DNA of 64,000 bases, taken from positions 1 through 64,000 of the forward strand of contig CALJDU010000020.1 of assembly GCA_938024995.1 (NCBI GenBank), written 5' to 3'. This document shows, piece by piece, positions 34,059-41,496 of this stretch (position 1 is its first letter; each line of letters begins with the position of its first letter). Position numbers and translations under genes: made by a program. The notes under the pieces were generated by a model, which worked only from the letters and a program-made list of their open reading frames with translations, had not been told where the DNA came from and did no database searches. The stretch is from an uncultured bacterium. Its GTDB lineage: Bacteria > Myxococcota_A > Polyangia > Polyangiales > Houyiibacteriaceae.

Positions 34059-34922
34059 GTGGCGCTCCCACCTCTCTTCAACGCCGATGGTTCGATCAAC
34101 ATCGACCGCGTGGGTCTCACCGCCGCGCGCGATAGCTATCACCGTATCCTCTCCATGAGCTGGTGGATGTTCTTCACGTTCGCGGCGCTCGGGATCGTGG
34201 CGATCAACCTGGTGTTCGCCGTGCTCTACCGTTTCGACCTTGAAGGGATCGTCAACGCGCGCCCGGATCGCTTCGCCGACGCCTTCTTCTTCAGCGTCCA
34301 GACGTTCTCGACGATCGGTTTTGGAACGCTCTCGCCCGGCTCGATGTTCGTGAACGTCGTCGCGACCGTGGAGGCGATCTTTGGTCTGCTGACGACCGCG
34401 CTCTTGACCGGAATCACGTTCGCGAAGTTCGCGCGGCCAACGGCCCGGGTGCTCTTTAGCGAGAAGGTCGTCGTCGCTGAACACGACGGTCAGAAGATGC
34501 TGATGTTGCGCGTCGCGAACGCGCGCGGGAACCAGATCGTCGAGGCGTCAGTGCACCTGACGCTCGGGTTCCTGACCACGACTCTTGAGGGGAAGCGTTT
34601 CCGGACGCTGACCGACCTCAAGCTGCGTCGCTCGACCAGCCCGCTCTTCGCGCTGAGCTGGACCATCTTCCACCCCATCGACGAGGACAGCCCGCTCCTC
34701 GGGCTCTCGACGGAAGACTTGGCCGAGCGTGAGACGCTGTTGATCGCGACGCTGACCGGGATCGACGACACGTTCCACCAAACCGTCCACGCGCGGACCG
34801 CGTACCTCACGGAGAGCTTCGTGTTCGATCATGACTTCGCCGATCTCAACGATGTGCGCGACGGCCGGCGCGTCATCGACTTCACGAACTTCGACGTGCT
34901 GGTTCCCCGCGCTCCCGAGTAG
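34059..34922 (+). CDS. Inward-rectifier potassium channel (KirBac-like)
   Basis: A 287-residue channel subunit with a GTG start. An amphipathic slide helix precedes TM1 (near 34-57), then the pore helix and selectivity filter SVQTFSTIGFGTLSPG, TM2 (near 100-120) and a cytoplasmic immunoglobulin-like beta domain of about 160 residues, the standard Kir plan. The filter reads TIGFG where most Kir channels have TIGYG; phenylalanine is tolerated in several K+ channels. It would act as a tetramer in the inner membrane. Confidence 0.9.
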   Translation: MALPPLFNADGSINIDRVGLTAARDSYHRILSMSWWMFFTFAALGIVAINLVFAVLYRFDLEGIVNARPDRFADAFFFSVQTFSTIGFGTLSPGSMFVNVVATVEAIFGLLTTALLTGITFAKFARPTARVLFSEKVVVAEHDGQKMLMLRVANARGNQIVEASVHLTLGFLTTTLEGKRFRTLTDLKLRRSTSPLFALSWTIFHPIDEDSPLLGLSTEDLAERETLLIATLTGIDDTFHQTVHARTAYLTESFVFDHDFADLNDVRDGRRVIDFTNFDVLVPRAPE

Positions 34923-34933
34923 AGTTGGCCCCC

Positions 34934-35419
34934 ATGAACCGAAGCGCCTGCCTCTTTCCGTTTCTCCTCCTCGCCGCCTGTGGTGGTCGTGCGGTCACAC
35001 CCGCGATCGAGGTTCAGGAGCTGTCATCGCCACAGGTTGAAGAAGCGGTGATCGCCCCCGCGGTGCGCGTCGACCACGCGTGGAACGGCCGCTACGCGCT
35101 CACGGGTGAGGCGAGCCAAGATGAGTGCGCTGGGGAGGTCGTCCTCGCGGCGCAGCATTTGGAGGTGAACGTGACGGAGGGGGTAACGCGCGCGGACGTC
35201 GTCGACCGGAGCTACCCGATCGTTTCCTCGTCCGCCGATGAGCTGCTCGCAGAAGGTCGCTTTCCGACGGCTGTGTGCCCGGGCGGAACGCTCTACGAGC
35301 GGTGGACGCTCACGAAGCGCGAGGGAGGCTTCACCGGAGAGCTCACCTCGACGTGGCCGAGCCCGCGAGATTGCGGACGAGCGTGCACGGTCACGTTCAC
35401 GATCCGTGGCGCGCAGTAG
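34934..35419 (+). CDS. Small lipoprotein of unknown function
   Basis: A 161-residue lipoprotein from the ATG at 34934 (lipobox LLLAAC, Cys16). The mature part is beta-rich with four cysteines (ECAGE, VCPGG, DCGRAC) that could form two disulfides. No family is recognised. Its stop lies 2 bp before a 17-bp tandem repeat. Confidence 0.65.
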   Translation: MNRSACLFPFLLLAACGGRAVTPAIEVQELSSPQVEEAVIAPAVRVDHAWNGRYALTGEASQDECAGEVVLAAQHLEVNVTEGVTRADVVDRSYPIVSSSADELLAEGRFPTAVCPGGTLYERWTLTKREGGFTGELTSTWPSPRDCGRACTVTFTIRGAQ

Positions 35420-35421
35420 CG

Positions 35422-35506
35422 ACTGGGCGTCGAGAGCAACTGGGCGTTGAGAGCAACTGGGCGCTGAGAGCAACTGGGCGTCGAGAGCTACTGGGCGTCG
35501 AGGTAC
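35422..35506. repeat. 17-bp tandem repeat, five units
   Basis: Units start at 35422, 35439, 35456, 35473 and 35490, with consensus ACTGGGCGTCGAGAGCA and one or two changes per unit. The last unit is the end of the minus-strand SDR gene (codons for LDAQ and stop), so the array probably grew by duplication of that gene's 3' end into the gap between convergent genes. It could vary between strains. Confidence 0.9.
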
Positions 35507-36336
35507 TCGCGCACGATCGCGGGGTATCCGGACTTGTAGCTTGGGTGCGTGAACACGTAGCCGCTCGCTTTGAGACGCGTGTTCTGACAACGCTTGTTTC
35601 CACCGCGCGAGCTTGGGCCTGCGGGGACGAGCGCGGGGACATCGACTGACTCGCGAAGCTGCGCGGCGATGAACTCAACGACCTCGTGCATCGGCGCGCG
35701 CAGGTCGTCGACACCGATGTAGCAAGACGCGAGCGCGGGCAAGGTGAGCAGGTGCGCTAGGGCCCCCGCGCAGTCGTCGCGATGAATGCGGTTGGTGACG
35801 CGATCGCTGAGCGTCGCTTCGCCGCTCGCCACGCGCCGAACCAGACGCGTTCTGCCGGGGCCGTAGATTCCAGACAGCCGAACCGCGGACGTCTCGATGC
35901 TGTGCTCCGCGCCGAAGGCGTGAAGAGCGCGTTCGCCTTCGAGAACCAGCGCACCCGAGAACGATTTCGGAGACGTCTCGCTCTCCTCATCGACCGCGCT
36001 CCCGTCGTCCTGCCCATAGACCGCGGTGCTGGACGTGAAGAGCGCGCGTTGTGGCGGGCGGGGCAGCGCCCCCAACACGTTCTCGAGGCCGTCGATGTAA
36101 GCGCGACGGTAGGCAACCTCGGTGCGCTCATCCGCCGCGGCCGCGTACACCAGGACCTCCACCTCAGGTAGGGCACGCAGAGTGCTCGGGTCGGAAAGAT
36201 CGGCGGCGATGCCAGAGATGTCTCTTGGCAAACGGGAAACGTTCCGCCGGATTCCAAAGACCTCGTGATCTTCTTTCCTCAGCAGCACGCCGAGCGCGCT
36301 TCCCACATCTCCACAACCCGCGATCAGTATCCGCAT
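35488..36336 (-). CDS. NAD(P)-dependent SDR (YeeZ/epimerase-like)
   Basis: A 282-residue Rossmann protein from the ATG at 36336 (MRILIAGCGDVGSAL); a longer open frame upstream overlaps the kinase gene and is rejected. The glycine motif GCGDVG and the SSTAVYGQ region fit atypical extended SDRs such as YeeZ, which often lack the YxxxK pair; none is evident here. The substrate is unknown. It is divergent from the kinase gene by 12 bp. Its 3' end has been tandemly duplicated. Confidence 0.8.
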   Translation of the reverse strand: MRILIAGCGDVGSALGVLLRKEDHEVFGIRRNVSRLPRDISGIAADLSDPSTLRALPEVEVLVYAAAADERTEVAYRRAYIDGLENVLGALPRPPQRALFTSSTAVYGQDDGSAVDEESETSPKSFSGALVLEGERALHAFGAEHSIETSAVRLSGIYGPGRTRLVRRVASGEATLSDRVTNRIHRDDCAGALAHLLTLPALASCYIGVDDLRAPMHEVVEFIAAQLRESVDVPALVPAGPSSRGGNKRCQNTRLKASGYVFTHPSYKSGYPAIVREYLDAQ

Positions 36337-36348
36337 GACACGCACCAC

Positions 36349-38301
36349 ATGCGGGATGAATGGGCTCCTGGCAAGGCTCGGGCAGTTTTGGGAAGGCGTG
36401 ACTCGATCGAGATCGCGCAGCCGCCTATTCTTGTACGGGATGCGGATGGGACCCACGACGTGAAGCGACCGTGGAAAGAGAGCGGCGAGCGGCTCGGCGC
36501 GTACCGAATCGTTCGGCGCGTGAGCAGCGGCGGTATGGGCGCGCTCTATCTCGCGACACGCGAGGGCGCGGGCGGCTTCAAGAAGAAGGTCGCGATCAAG
36601 GTCATCCATCCGCACCTCGCAGAAGACCGTGCGTTCTTCGAGATGTTCCACATCGAGGCCAAGCTGGTCACGTGTATCGCGCACCCGAACGTTGTGAAGG
36701 TCGACGAGCTCTGCTCGGTCGGCGGGACGCACTTCTTCGTGATGGAGTACGTCGACGGCTGCACGCTCGCGGAGGCGCTCTACGCGCTCGCGAAGCTCGG
36801 TCGCGCGTTCCGTCCTGAGATCGCGGTTTTCCTGACGATGCAGATCGCCGATGGTCTGCACGCGGCGCACACCGCGAAGGACGAAGAAGGGCTCCCGCTG
36901 GAGATCGTTCATCGCGACGTCAGTCCTCACAACGTGTTGCTGAGCAACGACGGGCGCGTGAAGGTGATCGACTTCGGGATCGCGAAGGTCTCAGGTCATA
37001 AGACCGCGACCGGATCCCTCAAGGGGAAGATCCGCTACATGTCCCCCGAGCACGCGGGCGGCAAGACCGTCGATCGGCGCTCCGACCTCTATTCGCTCGG
37101 CATCATGCTCTGGGAGATGCTCACGCATCGTCGACGCTTTCACGCGGACAACGATTTCGCGATGCTCTCGAAGGTGCGCGAGGCGGAGTCGATCCCGCCC
37201 AAGCGCTTCGCGAAAGACATCTCGGATGCGCTCAACGCCGTCGTCGTCCGCGCCCTCGATCCGGACCCAGATGCGCGCTACGCCTCGATGCGTGAGTTCC
37301 GGCGGGCGCTCCGTGAAGCCTGTCCAGATGCGCGTGATGTCGAGCACGAAGAGATCGCGGCGTTGCTCTCGCACGTCGGTAGCACCAGCGAGGGCGGCAA
37401 AGAGCCGACGATCTCGCAAGTCGCGCAGACGCTCGAGCCCGGGTCGGGCGAAGCCGTGGTCAAGACGCTCACGCTGGAACGAGAAGACGTCGCGGCGCTG
37501 GAGGCTGCGTTTCGCGATGACCGCGGAGGCGCGCGAAGAGAACCGCCCCCTGAATCCGCCGCTGCTTTCGGGGGCGCATCGTCCACGACGTCGAGCGCGC
37601 CTCCGCGTGGTCCTTTGCTGGTTCCTTTGCTGGCGAGCGTCCCCGCGGTGAGCGCTGCTTCGAGCGCGCCTCCGGTGAGCGCACCGCAGAGCGCACCACC
37701 GGTGAGCGAGCCGAAGCTGGCGGTCGCGACATCGGCGCGCCCGAAGATGTTGCTCGTGGCGCTGGGGGCGCTCTTCACGCTCGGTCTGCTCGGCGCCTTG
37801 CTCTTTGTCATGTTCAGCGGACCGGACGAAGAGGTGATCGCCGTCGCGCCGGTTGGCTCCCAGGCGAGCCCGGTCACCCCCGAGCCAGAGGCAACCGCGC
37901 CTGAGGTGCTCCCTCCCGAGCCGACTTCGCCTGAGGTGCTCCCTCCCGAGCCGGCTTCGCCCGAGCCGACTTCGCCGGAGCCGACTTCGCCTGACCTTCC
38001 CGCAGAGGTCGCCGCGCCGGCGCTGGAGAGAGCGAAAGCATGCGACGCGCTCGCGTGCGTGATCGAGGCGCTCGGTGAGGAGCCTGAAGGTGCAGACGAA
38101 GCCGCCTACCTGATCGCGCGCCGGAATGACGCTGGCGAAAGGACGACGCAGGCGATGCGTCGCTTCGTGCGTAACCACCCGCGCCACGAGATGGCGAACA
38201 CGTATCGACGAGCGCTGCGGCCGACCAAGCGAACCCGTCCCGGGATGACCATCATGCGCAGGACCAAGATGGATCGCGGGATCATCAATCGTTGGCGGTA
38301 G
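36349..38301 (+). CDS. Transmembrane Ser/Thr protein kinase
   Basis: A 650-residue eukaryote-like kinase. The start may be the ATG at 36349 or a later GTG near 36463. The kinase domain (about 45-320) has the glycine loop VSSGGMGALYLA, VAIKVIHPH, HRDVSPHNVLL, DFGIAK, MSPEHAGG and SDLYSLGIMLWEML, all complete. HRDVSPHN is common among myxobacterial kinases. A Pro/Ser/Ala-rich linker, a transmembrane helix (MLLVALGALFTLGLLGALLF) and a periplasmic tail with PEPTSPE repeats follow. The tail's last 90 residues are helical and basic. The TPR protein at 38305 starts 3 bp downstream, so they are likely cotranscribed. Confidence 0.92.
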   Translation: MRDEWAPGKARAVLGRRDSIEIAQPPILVRDADGTHDVKRPWKESGERLGAYRIVRRVSSGGMGALYLATREGAGGFKKKVAIKVIHPHLAEDRAFFEMFHIEAKLVTCIAHPNVVKVDELCSVGGTHFFVMEYVDGCTLAEALYALAKLGRAFRPEIAVFLTMQIADGLHAAHTAKDEEGLPLEIVHRDVSPHNVLLSNDGRVKVIDFGIAKVSGHKTATGSLKGKIRYMSPEHAGGKTVDRRSDLYSLGIMLWEMLTHRRRFHADNDFAMLSKVREAESIPPKRFAKDISDALNAVVVRALDPDPDARYASMREFRRALREACPDARDVEHEEIAALLSHVGSTSEGGKEPTISQVAQTLEPGSGEAVVKTLTLEREDVAALEAAFRDDRGGARREPPPESAAAFGGASSTTSSAPPRGPLLVPLLASVPAVSAASSAPPVSAPQSAPPVSEPKLAVATSARPKMLLVALGALFTLGLLGALLFVMFSGPDEEVIAVAPVGSQASPVTPEPEATAPEVLPPEPTSPEVLPPEPASPEPTSPEPTSPDLPAEVAAPALERAKACDALACVIEALGEEPEGADEAAYLIARRNDAGERTTQAMRRFVRNHPRHEMANTYRRALRPTKRTRPGMTIMRRTKMDRGIINRWR

Positions 38302-38304
38302 CGC

Positions 38305-39267
38305 GTGGTACGGTCGCGTGTGCGTTTCTTCGTCTCCGCGATCTTCGCGCCGACCCTTTTGCTCATCGCGCTGAGCAGTGAGTCCAGCACCGCGTTCGCG
38401 CAAAGCGAAGCGGACGAGGCGGAGGCGAGAGCGGCGTTTGAAGAAGGCGTGTCGGCCTCGGAGTCAGGCGATTGGACGGCCGCGGCGAGCGCGTTCGAGC
38501 GGGCGTACTCACGCTCAGGACGGATCTGGCTCCTCTTCAACGTCGCGACCGCGCGGATGAACCAGGACGATCTGATCGGAGCGGCGCAAACCTTCCAGCG
38601 TTTTCAGCGCGAGTGCGACGCCGCGTCTGGCGAGCAGCGTGACCACTGTGACGACAAGCGGGAAGAGGCGAGACGAGAGCTCCAACGCGCTCAGAGTCTC
38701 GCGCCGCGGCTCCACGTCTCTGCCGACGAGGGCGATCTCACCATCGACGGGGAGCCAACGACGCGCGGCGAGATCTTGGTCAACCCTGGGCAGCACACGC
38801 TCGTGCTTCGGCGAGGGGGTCGCGTGGTGGATCGCGCGACCGTGGATGTCCCCCGAGAAGCAGAGGAACGCGTGATCCTCACCGCGCCTGAAACGCAGGT
38901 CGTCGAGGACTCACGCTCGCAAGAGGTCCTGAGCGAAGAAGAGCGCGGCGGGACGAACGTCGGCGGTGTCTTGCTGCTCGCGGCGGGCGGCGCGACCGCG
39001 CTCGCAGGTGGCGCGCTGATGATTTTTGGAGAGCTCGACGATCGCGAGGTCCAAAACGCGCCAGACGGCTCACCATGGAGTGAATACGAGCCGACTCATG
39101 ATCGCGCGAAGCGCCGATACCGAATCGGTGGCGCGCTGCTCGGGGTCGGGGTCGCGGCCGCCGCGGTCGGCGTTATCCTGGTCGTGAACTCAGGAGACGA
39201 CGCCGAGGAAGCCCAGAGCGAGCTCAGGGTCGGCTTCGGTCACGTGACCTACCGCGCGCGGTTCTGA
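38305..39267 (+). CDS. Exported TPR/PEGA-type membrane protein
   Basis: A 320-residue protein with a GTG start and a signal peptide ending near AFAQ. Residues 35-130 hold TPR-like helices (ARAAFEEGVSASESGDWTAA, AAQTFQRFQREC). A short PEGA-like beta unit (VSADEGDLTIDGEPTTRGEI) is followed by an acidic linker and two transmembrane segments (near 212-235 and 275-295). It is probably anchored in the inner membrane with the TPR in the periplasm. It follows the kinase gene almost without a gap, and may be a target or partner. Confidence 0.75.
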   Translation: MVRSRVRFFVSAIFAPTLLLIALSSESSTAFAQSEADEAEARAAFEEGVSASESGDWTAAASAFERAYSRSGRIWLLFNVATARMNQDDLIGAAQTFQRFQRECDAASGEQRDHCDDKREEARRELQRAQSLAPRLHVSADEGDLTIDGEPTTRGEILVNPGQHTLVLRRGGRVVDRATVDVPREAEERVILTAPETQVVEDSRSQEVLSEEERGGTNVGGVLLLAAGGATALAGGALMIFGELDDREVQNAPDGSPWSEYEPTHDRAKRRYRIGGALLGVGVAAAAVGVILVVNSGDDAEEAQSELRVGFGHVTYRARF

Positions 39268-39300
39268 CTCAGGTCGAGGTCGACTGCCGTCGGAGCTCGT

Positions 39301-39966
39301 TTACCAGGAGGTGAGCGCGTAGTGGATCTCGCCGTCGTCGCCGAGGACGGGGTCCGCGGTACGGTTGCGAAGCGCGAGGTAGGTTGCGACGCCACCTGCG
39401 ACCACCGCGACACCGACGACCACTCCGACGATCCACAGCTTGCTTCGCGGCTCGTCGACCTGCTCCGCTTGTGGATGCGTCACGAACACCACTCGCGGCT
39501 CTGCTGCGGGCTCCGGTGTGACCACCGGGTCCGGCGTCGCGGTCTCGGTGACGAGAGGTGCCGTCGGGCGTACGCGATCCCCCAAGCGGTTCTCGATCTC
39601 GAGGATCCGAGCGTCCGCTTCCGCACGGTTTGCGGAGCTGGGGACCTGCTGGATGAAGTGGCGGTAGTTGTCGAGCGCGAGCTGATCGTCACCGACCTCT
39701 TCCGCGGCGCTCGCGATGTTGAAGAGCAACTCGTGACGGCCGCTGAGCTCGTACGACGCACGGAATTTCGTGAGGGCATCGGCGAAGCGTTGCGCTCCAT
39801 ACGCTTCTCGTGCCTCGAGGAAGAGCGAGCGCGCGAGGTCATCGCGTGAAGCGGTCTCTTCTTGCGCGCTTACCCGGTCCGGAGCGAGCGCCGCCATCGA
39901 TACCAACACCGCGCTGAGGGTGATGAATCGACAGAGGCACATAAGAACTCGGGAGGGGGCGGGCAT
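39301..39966 (-). CDS. Exported TPR protein with C-terminal anchor
   Basis: A 221-residue protein from the ATG at 39966. It has a signal peptide ending near VSAQ, two TPR-like repeats (ARSLFLEAREAYGAQRFADA, LFNIASAAEEVGDDQLALDN), a Pro/Thr linker and a transmembrane helix (LWIVGVVVGVAVVAGGVATYLAL). The plan mirrors the protein at 38305-39267, with which it converges; the two look like distant paralogs without the PEGA part here. Confidence 0.7.
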   Translation of the reverse strand: MPAPSRVLMCLCRFITLSAVLVSMAALAPDRVSAQEETASRDDLARSLFLEAREAYGAQRFADALTKFRASYELSGRHELLFNIASAAEEVGDDQLALDNYRHFIQQVPSSANRAEADARILEIENRLGDRVRPTAPLVTETATPDPVVTPEPAAEPRVVFVTHPQAEQVDEPRSKLWIVGVVVGVAVVAGGVATYLALRNRTADPVLGDDGEIHYALTSW

Positions 39967-40053
39967 TTGGAGCAAAGTAGCAGAGCCATCCGCTCACAGC
40001 ACATTGCTCCACTATCCTTTTCGTTTCGCGTTTTTGTTCGCGTTCGCTCGAAC

Positions 40054-41496
40054 TCAGAAGTCGGGAGCGTCACCCGCGATCATCTCGGGAACCATGCCGG
40101 TCTCAAGCGAGCTGTCGCCGAAGTTGTCGACCAGCCCGCCGCCCGACTTGCGCACCCCGACCGCGCTCAAGATCACATTGAAGAGCTTGTTGTGCGTGGT
40201 GAACTGGCCGTCACGCTTCGCGTCGACGTACTGGCCCTGAACCAGGTTACCCCCAAGGCTGCCGCCGAAGATGAACGGGATGTTGTTGTACGTATGGCTC
40301 ACGCCCGCGCCGAGATCGTTGGTCCAGCACGCGGTACCACAGTCCAGGAGGTTGCCCTCGGGCGTATCGTAGGAAGAGAGCCGGTCCAGCAAGTACGAGA
40401 AGAGCCGCCCGTGCATCTTGTCGATCTCCGCGTGCATCTCTTGGGCGCCTTCGATGGGGGCGCCGTCCGAGCCGTCCGAATAGATCCGATGCGAGATCTG
40501 GTGGAAACGAGGAAGACGAGCGCCACCGCGATACTCCGCGATCTCGTGCTCAGTTCCGTCGTTGCCGTTGCCCATCTGGAGGGTGGCGGTTCGAGTCAGC
40601 CCACACGCGACCGCGAACGCCATGATGTCCATGTGCATCCGGGTCAGCTCTTGGTAGTTGCCCGCGCTGAGCGGATCGATACCGGCCATCTCCATCTCGC
40701 GCATCTCTGGAAGTCGGCAGGACATCGCGAGCTCCATGTCGCGGATCGCGCCGAAGTGCAGATCAAGGCGACGTCGGTCGGAGATGCTCAAGTCGCGCCG
40801 CAGGAGCGACTGCATCTGCTCACGAACAAGGTCGTTGACGCTGAGCCGGCGGGCGCGAATCTGGTTGAGCTGCTCCTCCGCGAGCCCCGTCATCCCCACG
40901 AGCCGCTCGTACGCACGCTGTGGGTTGTTCTCGGCGGCGCGGAGGTCCCGCGGACCTCGATAGCTCATTACCTCTGGCAGGTAGCTCCCCTTGCGTCCGG
41001 TGAACAACGTCAGCGGTTCTGCGCCTCCTGGGTTCAGCTCCCGCGCGATGCGGTTGTCGATTGACTCGCCCATCGCGAGCGACTCATTTCCGGATGGAGT
41101 GTCGGAGACGCGCGCAGCGGTCAGGCACTGGTTTCCGCCGCCGCTGTGTCCGCATCCGTTGCCAGGGAAACCGAACTTGAGACCGGACACCATCAGCAGT
41201 CGTTCGCGGTGCCCACCGAGCACCTCGACCACGCGTCCTCGCATCGACTCGTCTGTCAGCGCGCCGCGGCTGTGTGGCCAAAACCGTTCCGGCTCACCTG
41301 CGCCCGCACGACCGCCATCCGCTTGCGCGACTCCGTTGCCGTGACGAATGAAGATCGCGAAGCGTCCGTCGTCGACGTCCGCGCTCGCCTTGTGCGGCAT
41401 GAGGCTCTCGAGGAACGGCAGCCCGAGGAGAACGCTTCCGGTGCCGCCGAGGAAGAAGCGACGTCCGAACGCCTTCTTGGTCTTCTTGGTGCTCAT
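40054..41496 (-). CDS. DUF1552 protein
   Basis: A 480-residue protein. The N-terminus (KKAFGRRFFLGGTGSVLLGL) has a twin-arginine-like signal, FGRRFFL. The body matches DUF1552, with IFIRHGNG near 50, LMVSGLKF and a middle GHSGGGNQCLT, and is related to the DUF1501/alkaline phosphatase superfamily. Its ATG overlaps the DUF1592 gene stop by one base (TAATG). The pair is common in myxobacteria and planctomycetes and is exported; the biochemical role is unknown. Confidence 0.88.
   Translation of the reverse strand: MSTKKTKKAFGRRFFLGGTGSVLLGLPFLESLMPHKASADVDDGRFAIFIRHGNGVAQADGGRAGAGEPERFWPHSRGALTDESMRGRVVEVLGGHRERLLMVSGLKFGFPGNGCGHSGGGNQCLTAARVSDTPSGNESLAMGESIDNRIARELNPGGAEPLTLFTGRKGSYLPEVMSYRGPRDLRAAENNPQRAYERLVGMTGLAEEQLNQIRARRLSVNDLVREQMQSLLRRDLSISDRRRLDLHFGAIRDMELAMSCRLPEMREMEMAGIDPLSAGNYQELTRMHMDIMAFAVACGLTRTATLQMGNGNDGTEHEIAEYRGGARLPRFHQISHRIYSDGSDGAPIEGAQEMHAEIDKMHGRLFSYLLDRLSSYDTPEGNLLDCGTACWTNDLGAGVSHTYNNIPFIFGGSLGGNLVQGQYVDAKRDGQFTTHNKLFNVILSAVGVRKSGGGLVDNFGDSSLETGMVPEMIAGDAPDF

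Noticed and set aside
35422..35506. CRISPR array
   Set aside because: Units are 17 bp, directly tandem with no spacers, and one unit is the end of a coding gene.
36337..36930. N-terminal extension of the minus-strand SDR over the kinase gene
   Set aside because: The Rossmann motif begins right at the ATG at 36336 and the extension is antisense to the kinase domain.
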